Part shown: positions 7,699 to 14,893 of the stretch, in pieces
How the letters are laid out: every line of letters begins with the position of its first letter
Position numbering within the stretch: position 1 is the first letter of the stretch
Origin: SAR324 cluster bacterium
Lineage (GTDB): Bacteria; SAR324; XYD2-FULL-50-16
Direction: 5' to 3'
NCBI GenBank assembly: GCA_002401295.1
Contig: NVSR01000019.1
Location: 10,476-25,967, forward strand
DNA length: 15,492 bases
Position numbers and translations under genes: made by a program
Notes under the pieces: model-generated
Database searches by the model: none
Told to the model about the DNA's origin: nothing
The model's input: the letters and a program-made list of their open reading frames with translations, nothing else

Positions 7699-8220
7699 CT
7701 ATTTCGCTTCCGCTTCCACTACTTTCGTATCAGCATCAAATCGATTTTTCAATCGATAACGATCATCGTAATAAGTAGATAATCCAATCAATCGAGCCAT
7801 AATGGCTAAACGGAAAGCAATCCTCTCACCAAATTTACTGATACTAAAGACGTGTAATTTAGTTTTTCCAGGAGCAATCGGATAAGACGCCACGTAGGTC
7901 TCATAGACTGAGCCGTTGGGGCGAATTCTCTTCGTGCGCTGAACTCCCAAAATTCCTGTCTTATTTGCTTTGTTTTTTTGTTTCGGTCTTCGAATGTCTG
8001 GATTAGGGGATCCCTCCGGTTTCCTACGAGCTTCGTAATTATACTTGGTCTTTAATAAGTCATCATAACGTTTGGCTTCCGCATAAGCGAACTCTCTTCC
8101 GCGATACATTTTGTCGGAGAAGAACTTCTGCTCATTAGGCTTCTTCGCACCATACTCGAAGTAGCGTACCCACCAACCATGTTGATGCTTATGTTCTTGA
8201 TCGATTCTTGATATTGTCAT
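7699..8220 (-). CDS. Small protein with two AP2-like DNA-binding domains
   Basis: This 173-residue basic protein appears to contain two AP2/ERF-type modules. The first (about 3-57) reads ISRID...HGWWVRY...QKFFSDKMY...A.RYDDLL. The second (about 88-145) reads KTGILGVQRTKR...GSVYETYVASYPIAPGKTK...FSISKFGE..AFRLAI. Each shows the three-strand-plus-helix pattern of the fold. A basic, Pro-rich linker (65-88) joins them. No HNH or other nuclease motif is present, whereas many bacterial AP2 domains belong to homing endonucleases. A DNA-binding or transcription-factor role is inferred. The start at 8220 follows TAAGGTAGT, a reasonable ribosome site. The gene is monocistronic and convergent to the acyl-CoA operon. 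The family call rests on remembered motif patterns, not on a search. Confidence 0.7.
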   Translation of the reverse strand: MTISRIDQEHKHQHGWWVRYFEYGAKKPNEQKFFSDKMYRGREFAYAEAKRYDDLLKTKYNYEARRKPEGSPNPDIRRPKQKNKANKTGILGVQRTKRIRPNGSVYETYVASYPIAPGKTKLHVFSISKFGERIAFRLAIMARLIGLSTYYDDRYRLKNRFDADTKVVEAEAK

Positions 8221-8229
8221 ACTACCTTA

Positions 8230-8274
8230 CTCTGCAGAGCTCGTACTGTTGTTGTCCCCTCCAATCAGCAACAA
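8230..8274. promoter_or_regulatory. Palindromes immediately upstream of the AP2-like gene
   Basis: A perfect 10-bp palindrome, CTCTGCAGAG, lies at 8230-8239, 10 bp before the start codon. A second inverted repeat pairs TTGTTG (8249-8254) with CAACAA (8269-8274). Their position in the 5' leader suggests possible autoregulation or mRNA structure, but the binding protein is unknown. Confidence 0.3.
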
Positions 8275-8520
8275 TATGAGATAATGATTCATTACTTATG
8301 AAGTTACTGGCATGATTTATGCGGGCTACTTCACATTTCAACAAATTTTATCTATAGCTGCTCCTAAGCTTTAGGAACATTTGCTACAAAACATACCTCT
8401 AAAATAACAAGCTAACGTTCTGTTTTCTATAATTTCAGTTACCAATACTTCGTCTTTAACCTAACGTTGAAGTCAGAAGTATCTTGCTATATTTATGAGT
8501 TAATTCAACAAATTACTACG

Positions 8521-8576
8521 TATTTTCCCGTAGGAAAATAAAAATTACTAAAAAAAAAAAATTTTTTCAGTAATTT
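8521..8576 (-). terminator. Hairpins after ctaG, probable end of the oxidase operon
   Basis: Directly after the ctaG stop (minus strand), AAATTACT (8569-8576) pairs with AGTAATTT (8542-8549, both read on the minus strand). A-run and T-run extensions between them allow a long AT-rich stem. A second, perfect hairpin follows at 8521-8540 (TATTTTCC-cgta-GGAAAATA). Together they look like an intrinsic termination zone, although the stems are AT-rich and no clean U-tract follows the second one. Confidence 0.5.
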
Positions 8577-9467
8577 CTACACCATTTTGAGAGTAGATGA
8601 TTCTTCTTTTAATTTTGGTTCTCTCTCTTGGTGAGCCATTTGGAAGAAAATCCAGCTGAATACCCCCCAATACATCATTGATCCCACTCCCCACATTAAA
8701 AGTCCCCCAGTTATCTGATCTTGAACTAAGCTCATGCCCAATAGCCCTTTATCCTCCTGGTATCCATACAACCCTCCCTCACTATAAATAATCAGGGCGC
8801 TCAAAGCAGAATTCTGAATAATTGCTAACACCAACCAAATCAGTTTTATGGGGTTGGCAAGCGGCTTCTTTCTCGGCAGGACCCCAATCAAATCCCCCCA
8901 AAAAAAGACAGCGCTCCAAAAAAAAGTTCCATGTTCCACCCAATGCCAGAAAGTATTCTCCAAAGCAAGGTCGTATAACACAGGCCAGTGCCAGAGCCAG
9001 AAAGCTAAACAATACACGCAGAAAGCAAAACCAGGACGTTGTATCAGGTTTTTTACAAATCGATAAGGTTTGCTTTGGATCACAGATAGAGAGGTATCTC
9101 GCAGTACTCCTCTTGGAAGTCCCTTCAACAATGGAATCCAGGGGAGTCCTAGCAGAAGCAGTGGCACAGCAACCATACTTAGTAGTAGATGTTGAGCCAT
9201 ATGTGCACTAAAACTATAGTCAGCCCAAAAATCCAGAGGAGAGGATAACGCCGTGAAACAAGTCAGCCCCCCCAGACAAAAGGAAGCAACCCGCCAAGTA
9301 CGGATGAGTTGCGTACCGGATTTTTGATAGAGTTGAAGCCCCCGGAAATACAAAATAGTAATTACCAGTATCACCAATAGGGAGGGGTCAAAAGACCAAT
9401 ACTCCCACCAACTGTCTTCACTACTATATTCGAGCACTCCATGGGCATAAACAGTATTTATCAACAT
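8577..9467 (-). CDS. ctaG: Cytochrome c oxidase assembly factor, CtaG (caa3 type)
   Basis: This 296-residue polytopic membrane protein resembles the caa3-CtaG family, which is needed to form active caa3 oxidase, probably by helping copper insertion. This CtaG is unrelated to the Cox11-like protein of the same name. About seven hydrophobic helices are visible. The family-type motif AHMAQHLLLSMVAVPLLLLG (88-107) carries His89 and His93, and WHWPVLYDLALENTFWHWVEHG supplies further His and Trp residues. An AHG tripeptide sits near the N-terminus. An in-frame TGA lies two codons upstream of the ATG, so the gene cannot start further out. The ribosome site (TTTGAAAG) is weak. It is the last gene of the oxidase operon, 100 bp after subunit IV. 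Confidence 0.88.
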   Translation of the reverse strand: MLINTVYAHGVLEYSSEDSWWEYWSFDPSLLVILVITILYFRGLQLYQKSGTQLIRTWRVASFCLGGLTCFTALSSPLDFWADYSFSAHMAQHLLLSMVAVPLLLLGLPWIPLLKGLPRGVLRDTSLSVIQSKPYRFVKNLIQRPGFAFCVYCLAFWLWHWPVLYDLALENTFWHWVEHGTFFWSAVFFWGDLIGVLPRKKPLANPIKLIWLVLAIIQNSALSALIIYSEGGLYGYQEDKGLLGMSLVQDQITGGLLMWGVGSMMYWGVFSWIFFQMAHQEREPKLKEESSTLKMV

Positions 9468-9567
9468 CTTTCAAACCCATTCGTGGTTAGTAGTTACCAC
9501 CCCTTTGTTTAGAGAATCAAAAGGAAACATCCTACGAGTGGACTTATTTCTTTCAGGCCCCTTAGAA

Positions 9568-9873
9568 TCAAAATTCCACCACCTCAAAGAGCAGTAATAA
9601 AGCACTGACAAATAATACGGCCAGTGAAAGAGAAAACGCGAAGATTCTCTTCAAGACTGCCGGATCAAATTTCAAATGCATATAATAAGCAACCACTATA
9701 AAAAATTTAATGGCTGACAGGCCCCCCAAGATCGGCATATAAAGCTGATGAAGCCCTTTAATATCCTCTGTCAGATAAGGATAGGCCACTTCGATGGCCG
9801 TAATCACCGCCAAAAGTACGGCGATCTTAATATAGACAATATTTTTCTCATGCTTTGTTGCTGCCTTTTCCAT
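9568..9873 (-). CDS. ctaF: Cytochrome c oxidase subunit IV (bacterial type)
   Basis: This 101-residue inner-membrane protein has three predicted transmembrane helices (about 12-34, 46-66 and 76-98). The second helix ends in IKFFIVVAYYMHLKFD, the hallmark of the prokaryotic subunit IV family. It is an accessory subunit thought to stabilise the oxidase core. A strong AAGGAGGT ribosome site (9877-9884) precedes the ATG. Only 13 bp separate it from the subunit III stop, so the two are co-translated. Symbols vary (ctaF in Bacillus, coxD elsewhere); I follow the caa3 convention. Confidence 0.88.
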   Translation of the reverse strand: MEKAATKHEKNIVYIKIAVLLAVITAIEVAYPYLTEDIKGLHQLYMPILGGLSAIKFFIVVAYYMHLKFDPAVLKRIFAFSLSLAVLFVSALLLLFEVVEF

Positions 9874-9886
9874 AGCACCTCCTTGA

Positions 9887-10483
9887 CTAGGGAGCTAAAA
9901 CAAATAAATACACCACAGTAAAGATAATAATCCAAATTACATCCACAAAGTGCCAATAGAGTCCCGCCACTTCCAGCAAAATGGAATGGTGCTCTGACTG
10001 AAAGGAAGTACGATAGGACCATCCCCCCATGATCAGTAACCATATCACTCCCACCAAAACATGAGCTCCATGGGTCCCGGTCAATAAGAAGAAAGCAGCG
10101 CCAAAATTATTCGCTGTTAATCCCAAACCTTCCCAATAAAATTCAGTAAACTCGTAGGCTTGAAAGCCCAGGAAAATAGCTCCCAATCCAGCTGTCCCAA
10201 AACACCACTTGCGAAACTGAGCGATATCACCATGTTGTAGTCCATTCAAGCTCAACACCATAGCCAAAGAGCTCATCAACAAAACAAAGGTGCTGAGGGA
10301 AGTGACAGGAACATTAATGACTTGGGCCGGGCGGATTAAATCCGGATTTTCAACGCCGGCAATTTGGTGGACCTGAATTAAATAATTGATGATCAAACTT
10401 CCAAACAACATACATTCCGAACCGATCATCACCCACAGGGCCATTTTCCGGTTATCAATACCAGTTGTAGTTTCGTGCGTCAT
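9887..10483 (-). CDS. ctaE: Cytochrome c oxidase subunit III
   Basis: This 198-residue heme-copper oxidase subunit III is of the short bacterial type with about five transmembrane helices. Family motifs are TGTHGAHVLVG (135-145) and YWHFVDVIWI (176-185). Glu111 in the QAYEF segment corresponds to the conserved helix-III glutamate. Subunit III stabilises the core and supports proton uptake. I chose ATG 10483 over the in-frame GTG at 10489. GAGAGGTG is well placed for the ATG, whereas the GTG lies inside that ribosome site. The upstream small gene stops at 10493 and its TGA overlaps this Shine-Dalgarno region, which suggests translational coupling. Confidence 0.92.
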   Translation of the reverse strand: MTHETTTGIDNRKMALWVMIGSECMLFGSLIINYLIQVHQIAGVENPDLIRPAQVINVPVTSLSTFVLLMSSLAMVLSLNGLQHGDIAQFRKWCFGTAGLGAIFLGFQAYEFTEFYWEGLGLTANNFGAAFFLLTGTHGAHVLVGVIWLLIMGGWSYRTSFQSEHHSILLEVAGLYWHFVDVIWIIIFTVVYLFVLAP

Positions 10484-10492
10484 AAACACCTC

Positions 10493-10645
10493 TCAAAGGC
10501 TTTTGTTTTTTATGGAAAGTCTAAACACCCAATGGGTACCGTGATAGATCATGATGGTAATACCAAACAAGACAATCAATAAGATAAAGGTCAGACATTC
10601 CAGTAATAGTACCAACCAAATACTTAAGTTCAATTCACTCCCCAT
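10493..10645 (-). CDS. 50-residue membrane protein within the oxidase operon
   Basis: This short gene sits between subunits I and III. It encodes MGSELNLSIWLVLLLECLTF followed by a hydrophobic core to about residue 34, then HGTHWVFRLSIKNKSL. One long hydrophobic segment (about 8-34) with a basic, His-containing tail suggests a single-pass membrane peptide with a cytoplasmic C-terminus. It has one of the best ribosome sites in the window: AGGAGGGG at 10649-10656, with 5 nt between AGGAGG and the ATG. Its TGA overlaps the Shine-Dalgarno of subunit III. Its size and place suggest a small oxidase subunit or assembly peptide, comparable in kind to other one-helix accessory subunits (CcoQ-like), but I recognise no specific family. 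Confidence 0.75.
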   Translation of the reverse strand: MGSELNLSIWLVLLLECLTFILLIVLFGITIMIYHGTHWVFRLSIKNKSL

Positions 10646-10669
10646 GATCCCCTCCTGAAAGCTTTTTGA

Positions 10670-12487
10670 TTACTCCTCGAATAAAGGCTCAAAGGCCCAC
10701 TTAACTAAAAAATAAAATAGCAATCCGCCTCCCAAAGCGGAAATTAACAATATAGAATACTGATCCTGATTCTGAGTGAAAATCAGAAATCCAACCGGGA
10801 TCAGGCTCAGTGCTAAAGTTGCGAGGAATGGATAATAAGATCCTTTGGGTACACTCACCTGCTCCTTGCCTGTCAGCTGCTCGATGGCTCTGGCCCCTAT
10901 TTTTTGCTTTTTGTACCAAAAGTCATCTGTCCTTTCAATAATGGGTTCCACAGCAAAATTAAACTCAGGGGGTGGAGAAGAAATAGACCATTCCAGGGTT
11001 CGAGCATCCCAGGGATCAGCCGAAGCATCCTCCCCATAACGGAGACTCCGCCAAATATTATAGAAAAAGAGAAGAAAGCCCAGTCCCTGCACAAAAGCGC
11101 CATAGGTGGCAATCTGATTCCAAAAAGTCCATCCCTGTTCAGCGGAGTAGGTAAAAACCCGTCTTGGCATGCCTTCCAGTCCGACAAAGTGCATGGACAT
11201 GAAGGTCATATTAAGACCAATGGTCAACAAAATAAACTGGGTGATCGCCAGAGGTTCCGATAACATTTTACCGAACATCTTCGGAAACCAATAATGGAAA
11301 CCTGCCATGATTCCCATAATCGCTCCTCCAATTAGTACATAGTGGAAATGTCCCACCACAAAGTAGCTATCCTGATGCTGGGCATCAATGGGAGGAGAAG
11401 CATGCATAACCCCCGTCAAACCACCGATGGTAAACATCAGAATAAAACCCATGGCATATAACATGGGGCTGGTGAAACGAATGCTTCCTCCCCACATGGT
11501 AAACAACCAATTAAAGATCTTCACCCCCGTAGGCACTGCGATCATCATGGTTGCCATGGAAAAAACCAGATTGGTCCAGTTACCCATACCCACGGTAAAC
11601 ATGTGATGAGCCCAAACTGTGAATCCCATCAATGCCAAGGCACAGGTGGAATAAATCACCACTGTGTAACCAAAGAGAGGCTTTTTGGAAAAGGTCGGTA
11701 AAACTTCAGAAATAATCCCCATAGGCGGCAGGATAAGAATATAAACCTCGGGATGACCAAAAACCCAGAATAGATGCTGCCACAACACCACATTTCCCCC
11801 CATATCAGGGTTGAAGAAATTGGTGCCAAAGGTACGATCAAACATCAACATCAGCAGTGCGATGGTAATCACGGGGAAAGAAAGGAAAATTAAGAGTTGC
11901 GTGACTAAAGTCGTCCAGACAAAAAGGGGCATGCGAAAGAGACTCATCCCTTTAGCCCGCATGTTGATGATGGTCACAAAGAAGTTGACTGACGCAATCA
12001 ATGTCGAAAGCCCCAATATTTGCACAGATAATCCCCAAAAATCCGCGCCCATATCAGGTAAAAAGTGTTTCGTAGAGAGGTTGGCGTAACCAAACCAACC
12101 CGTCGCAGGGGTTTGCCCCATAAAAAATGAGACATGCAACAAGATTCCCCCCAGTAAAAAGATCCAGAAGGTGAAAGCATTCAACCGGGGGAAGGCTACA
12201 TCTCTAGCTCCAATCATCAAGGGAATAAGATAATTAAAGAATGCTGCATTCAGCGGCATCACGACCAGAAATATCATCGTCGTACCATGCATGGTAAAAG
12301 CCGCATTAAATTTCATCCCCACCAAGAGATCATTATTGGGATAAAACAACTGCATACGGATCAATAAGGCCTCACCACCACCAATCACGAGAAAAAACAA
12401 TGCGGTAACCATATACATGATCCCAATTCGCTTGTGATCAGCAGTAGTTAACCAACTTAAGATAATCGATTTACTGCCTGTCGTCAT
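10670..12487 (-). CDS. ctaD: Cytochrome c oxidase subunit I (caa3, A1 type)
   Basis: This 605-residue catalytic subunit reduces O2 to water at a heme a3-CuB centre and pumps protons. Ligands are all visible: His67 and His382 for the low-spin heme, His380 for heme a3, and His245, His294 and His295 for CuB. Tyr249 in HPEVY is the cross-linked tyrosine. The D-channel is intact, with Asp96 in ARDVAFPR and Glu247. The K-channel has Thr320 and Lys323 in PTGVK. GHPEV marks the A1 group. The residue matching bovine His368, near the Mg site, is Gln372 (QDSYFVVGHFHY). The C-terminus extends past the twelve-helix core with two more hydrophobic segments (about 545-600), as in caa3 enzymes. AAAGGAGGT at 12491-12499 is a near-perfect ribosome site, 18 bp after subunit II. 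Confidence 0.97.
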   Translation of the reverse strand: MTTGSKSIILSWLTTADHKRIGIMYMVTALFFLVIGGGEALLIRMQLFYPNNDLLVGMKFNAAFTMHGTTMIFLVVMPLNAAFFNYLIPLMIGARDVAFPRLNAFTFWIFLLGGILLHVSFFMGQTPATGWFGYANLSTKHFLPDMGADFWGLSVQILGLSTLIASVNFFVTIINMRAKGMSLFRMPLFVWTTLVTQLLIFLSFPVITIALLMLMFDRTFGTNFFNPDMGGNVVLWQHLFWVFGHPEVYILILPPMGIISEVLPTFSKKPLFGYTVVIYSTCALALMGFTVWAHHMFTVGMGNWTNLVFSMATMMIAVPTGVKIFNWLFTMWGGSIRFTSPMLYAMGFILMFTIGGLTGVMHASPPIDAQHQDSYFVVGHFHYVLIGGAIMGIMAGFHYWFPKMFGKMLSEPLAITQFILLTIGLNMTFMSMHFVGLEGMPRRVFTYSAEQGWTFWNQIATYGAFVQGLGFLLFFYNIWRSLRYGEDASADPWDARTLEWSISSPPPEFNFAVEPIIERTDDFWYKKQKIGARAIEQLTGKEQVSVPKGSYYPFLATLALSLIPVGFLIFTQNQDQYSILLISALGGGLLFYFLVKWAFEPLFEE

Positions 12488-12505
12488 CTTACCTCCTTTA
12501 AAGAA

Positions 12506-13912
12506 TCAGTTGGACAATAGTTTGGGTTCTACAGAATCACTATATTTCAGGGTCCTTAGAAACTCGACAATATCATCAATAGTCTGTTCCTCCAGCATGC
12601 CTTTGAACGGGGGCATTCTGGTCACAACTGTATTTTCCGTTTCCGGTTTGATAGCTGGTGGATTCTCAATCCACGCTTTTAAAACTTCCTTTGTATTCTT
12701 TTCTATGCCGGACAAAAGATAATGGCGAAAACGCATATCTGTTAAGTCCGGGGCAATGGTTCTAAATTCACCACGGTGAGGGTGTGGCTTTTCCGGTAGG
12801 AAAGGGCGATCATCATCGGTTAGTAAGTCCCGTGGATGAAGGTCTGGATTCTCTGCTCGTTTCCTTTGTTCAAAGGCTTTGATTTCCAGTTTATATTCCT
12901 CCAGTTCCTCTCGATAATCTCCCATAGCCGTCTCTATGCGAGAGCTACGATTTTCGTAGGGGCGGTATCCTTCCAATGTATGGCAAGCGACGCAAGCACC
13001 AAAAGCTGCCATGCCTCGCTCTGCTGCCTCTGATTCCACTTCCAGATCCCCAAGCCCCCACTCAACCCATTGTTGAAAACGTTCTGCAGTCACACCCCGG
13101 ACCTGAAATCTCATGAGTGCATGGGAAGCACCACAATACTCAGCGCATTGCCCTGTATAAAGCCCCTCTTCTTCGACAATAAACTGCATTTGGTTCTCCT
13201 TACCAGGTAATACATCTAATTTACCCGCCAAACGAGGTACCCAAAAAGAGTGAATCACATCTTCGGAAATTAGATTTAATTTAATAGGGACCCCAAGAGG
13301 CAGCCAAGCTTCATTGGCCGTTACTTTTTTTACCGGGGTAAAAATGGGTTCATCAATCCCCTCCTGCCTGGAATAATAACCAACATACTCAAACTCCCAC
13401 CACCATTGATGCCCAATAACATTCACCTCTAGATAGCGACTGTAGGATTGTATGCGTTTCGTTGGATCCACTTCATTGGGAAAGCGGTAAACTAACTCCT
13501 CTTGTGCCGCTAAATTGGGCATTGTCCCAATTTTAAAGATCAAACGCACAGTAGGCACGGCAATCACAATCAGGATTAAAAAAGGGATAATCGTCCAAGT
13601 CGTTTCCAATAGTGTTGAGCCGTGAATTTCTTGAGCTTCTTTTCCTCGCTTGTGATTGAAACGAATGATGATATAAAGGAATAAAAGAAAAACAAAAGAA
13701 AAAATACCCACTGAAATATATAACAGCAAAGCGTATAAATCATTGACTTCACGACTTAATGCATTGGCCGGTAAAATAGTACTTTGAGGAGAGGTGCCAA
13801 GACCAAATAAACGAACTGCCCAGTGAAGTTCCTTGGAGGTCTCTCTCGCAAAAAGGAGGTGTGGATAAATCCACCAAAATCCCCCAAGCAATACCCAAAT
13901 TTTTGTTTTCAT
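12506..13912 (-). CDS. ctaC: Cytochrome c oxidase subunit II fused to cytochrome c
   Basis: This 468-residue electron-entry subunit of caa3 oxidase has an N-terminal signal sequence (about 1-22). Two transmembrane helices follow (about 60-84 and 105-127), then a periplasmic cupredoxin domain. All CuA ligands are present with family spacing: His221, Cys256, Glu258, Cys260, His264 and Met267. A C-terminal cytochrome c domain has heme motif CVACH (307-311) and likely distal Met433 in TRMPPF. Between them lies an unusually long, highly charged segment (about 317-386), predicted helical at 325-353, before the normal APDLTDMRFRHYLLSG core resumes. The ATG at 13912 has GAGG seven bases upstream. It is the first gene of the operon. 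Confidence 0.95.
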   Translation of the reverse strand: MKTKIWVLLGGFWWIYPHLLFARETSKELHWAVRLFGLGTSPQSTILPANALSREVNDLYALLLYISVGIFSFVFLLFLYIIIRFNHKRGKEAQEIHGSTLLETTWTIIPFLILIVIAVPTVRLIFKIGTMPNLAAQEELVYRFPNEVDPTKRIQSYSRYLEVNVIGHQWWWEFEYVGYYSRQEGIDEPIFTPVKKVTANEAWLPLGVPIKLNLISEDVIHSFWVPRLAGKLDVLPGKENQMQFIVEEEGLYTGQCAEYCGASHALMRFQVRGVTAERFQQWVEWGLGDLEVESEAAERGMAAFGACVACHTLEGYRPYENRSSRIETAMGDYREELEEYKLEIKAFEQRKRAENPDLHPRDLLTDDDRPFLPEKPHPHRGEFRTIAPDLTDMRFRHYLLSGIEKNTKEVLKAWIENPPAIKPETENTVVTRMPPFKGMLEEQTIDDIVEFLRTLKYSDSVEPKLLSN

Positions 13913-13940
13913 CTTCCGTCCTCAACCTTTTTATTTGTTC

Positions 13941-13965
13941 TTGGTCGATCTCTCCCGTTGGTCGA
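13941..13965. repeat. 8-bp direct repeat in the oxidase operon leader
   Basis: TTGGTCGA occurs at 13941-13948 and 13958-13965, a 17-bp period, 29-53 bp upstream of the subunit II start codon. If the promoter near 14106 is correct, both copies lie in the 5' untranslated region. They may bind a regulator or form part of an RNA element. No known consensus is recognised. Confidence 0.35.
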
Positions 13966-14105
13966 GATGACACAGAGGAAACTCCAAACTGTTAACTACT
14001 TTTCTGAAATATGAGGGATGCTTTTTTTCAGTCAGCCGCTATTGCAGTTCCCCAACATCAATCCAAACCATTATTTTCCATGCCTTGAAAAATGGATCGA
14101 GACCA

Positions 14106-14114
14106 ATTATATCA
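14106..14114 (-). promoter_or_regulatory. Candidate extended -10 promoter for the oxidase operon
   Basis: On the minus strand the sequence reads TGATATAAT, a perfect TGnTATAAT extended -10 box. No good -35 hexamer sits 16-18 bp upstream, which is tolerated when an extended -10 is present. Transcription would begin near 14099 and give a leader of about 187 nt before the subunit II ATG. Confidence 0.45.
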
Positions 14115-14280
14115 GTGAAAGGATTAGAAGTGGAAGTTTTTTTTCTGAGCAACAGGAAGCCTCTCAGAACTAGAGGAGTCAGAGGGAAGTAACCTACACA
14201 GGATTTGATGGGTGCCGCTACCGCTAACCTAGCCTGCGAATGAAGCTTATTTTCGTCCATATCCCTAGAAGGAATAGTTT

Positions 14281-14811
14281 TTATTTTACCTGGCTGCAGC
14301 CCCATCCACCTTTTGCCGGTAAACCACCACAAATCACTCCATGTTTGAAGCGAGCCCCTTTCAGTAGGACTCCAACCAGGCCAATAAACTCCAGATCAAG
14401 ATCTATGTCCAAATGTTGTAAATTACTATCACGCAGATCGGTACCAAGTAGCTTGACCAGATAAAGACTAGTTCCCAGCAAATCGGCTCTCCGTAGATTG
14501 GCACCGCTGAGGTCGGCCTGAGCCAGGCGGACTCTTCGCATCGAAGCCCCAGATAAATTTGCACCACTGAGATCTGTTTCCCGAAGGTCCGCTCCATTCA
14601 AGTTAGCTCCAACCAATTGAAAGCCGCTGAGTTCTTTGCCTCTTAAATTGACATTTTCCAAATTACACTCGTTGCAAGCACCTGTTTCCAGCAATCGTTG
14701 TAAATCCTGCTTTTCATAAGCAACTAGGGGCATATGAAAATAGAAGCTGCATAGCAGCAGAAAAAAAATAAAAGGGAACCCTATGACAAACTCCAGTTTA
14801 ACGGCGTTCAT
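14281..14811 (-). CDS. Membrane-anchored or exported pentapeptide-repeat protein
   Basis: This 176-residue protein begins with a hydrophobic segment (about 7-31) that acts as a signal or anchor, so the rest is probably periplasmic. A short lead-in, DLQRLLETGACNECNL (36-51), carries Cys46 and Cys49. About 16 tandem A(D/N)LxG pentapeptides follow (about 50-131), which should form a right-handed quadrilateral beta-helix. The tail (about 155-176) is Gly-rich with two further Cys (161 and 172). The exact function of such proteins is usually unknown; they are generally protein-binding scaffolds. The ATG at 14811 has only a weak ribosome site (AAAGTGG). The start overlaps the end of an upstream open frame by 14 nt, so translational coupling is possible. 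Confidence 0.85.
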   Translation of the reverse strand: MNAVKLEFVIGFPFIFFLLLCSFYFHMPLVAYEKQDLQRLLETGACNECNLENVNLRGKELSGFQLVGANLNGADLRETDLSGANLSGASMRRVRLAQADLSGANLRRADLLGTSLYLVKLLGTDLRDSNLQHLDIDLDLEFIGLVGVLLKGARFKHGVICGGLPAKGGWGCSQVK

Positions 14812-14893
14812 TGTACCACTTTGCAGATAGTTTCAATAAAATTACCAGAACAACGAAAACACCAATGGTGACGAGAAACTCTGTTAAGGGTAC
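14798..14893 (-). pseudogene. Open frame for a one-helix peptide lacking a normal start
   Basis: Read on the minus strand from GTA at 14893, the frame gives V-PLTEFLVTIGVFVVLVILLK then LSAKWYNERR and a TAA stop at 14798-14800. This is a convincing single membrane helix with a basic tail. GGGAGAG stands just upstream, partly abutting this codon, yet no ATG, GTG or TTG lies between the helix and an in-frame TAG at 14909-14911. It may use a rare start codon, have lost its start by mutation, or reflect a base error. Its stop overlaps the pentapeptide start by 14 nt. Composition and position suggest a real or recently real gene, but no family is recognised. Confidence 0.35.

Larger units (their letters stand above)
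8221..8576. other. AT-rich intergenic region between AP2-like gene and ctaG
   Basis: No coding frame of useful length is seen on either strand in this 356-bp stretch. It holds the AP2 gene leader, a small inverted repeat TCCTAA-gct-TTAGGA (8362-8376), two copies of CTAACGTT (8412-8419 and 8461-8468), and hairpins at the right end that probably terminate the oxidase operon. The AP2 promoter should lie here, but no hexamer pair is convincing. Confidence 0.5.
13913..14280. other. Intergenic region upstream of the oxidase operon
   Basis: This 368-bp stretch lies between the pentapeptide gene and subunit II. A minus-strand open frame (14039-14332) crosses it but overlaps the end of the pentapeptide gene and has no recognisable protein features, so I do not call it a gene. 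The region holds a candidate extended -10 element and a direct repeat, listed separately, and is most likely the oxidase operon leader. Confidence 0.5.

Noticed and set aside
8822..9211. 129-codon plus-strand frame opposite ctaG
   Set aside because: It is antisense to a membrane protein with a clear family motif; the basic composition is what the complement of hydrophobic codons gives.
11477..11512. Apparent loss of the K-channel lysine in oxidase subunit I (GGSIRFTSPML)
   Set aside because: The K-channel lysine belongs to the PTGVK motif further upstream in the protein, where Lys323 is present; the GGSIRF segment is not the right position.
14039..14332. 97-codon minus-strand open frame between the pentapeptide gene and subunit II
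   Set aside because: It overlaps the end of the pentapeptide gene, has no ribosome site or recognisable domain, and its composition is unlike the neighbouring proteins. It is probably a chance frame.
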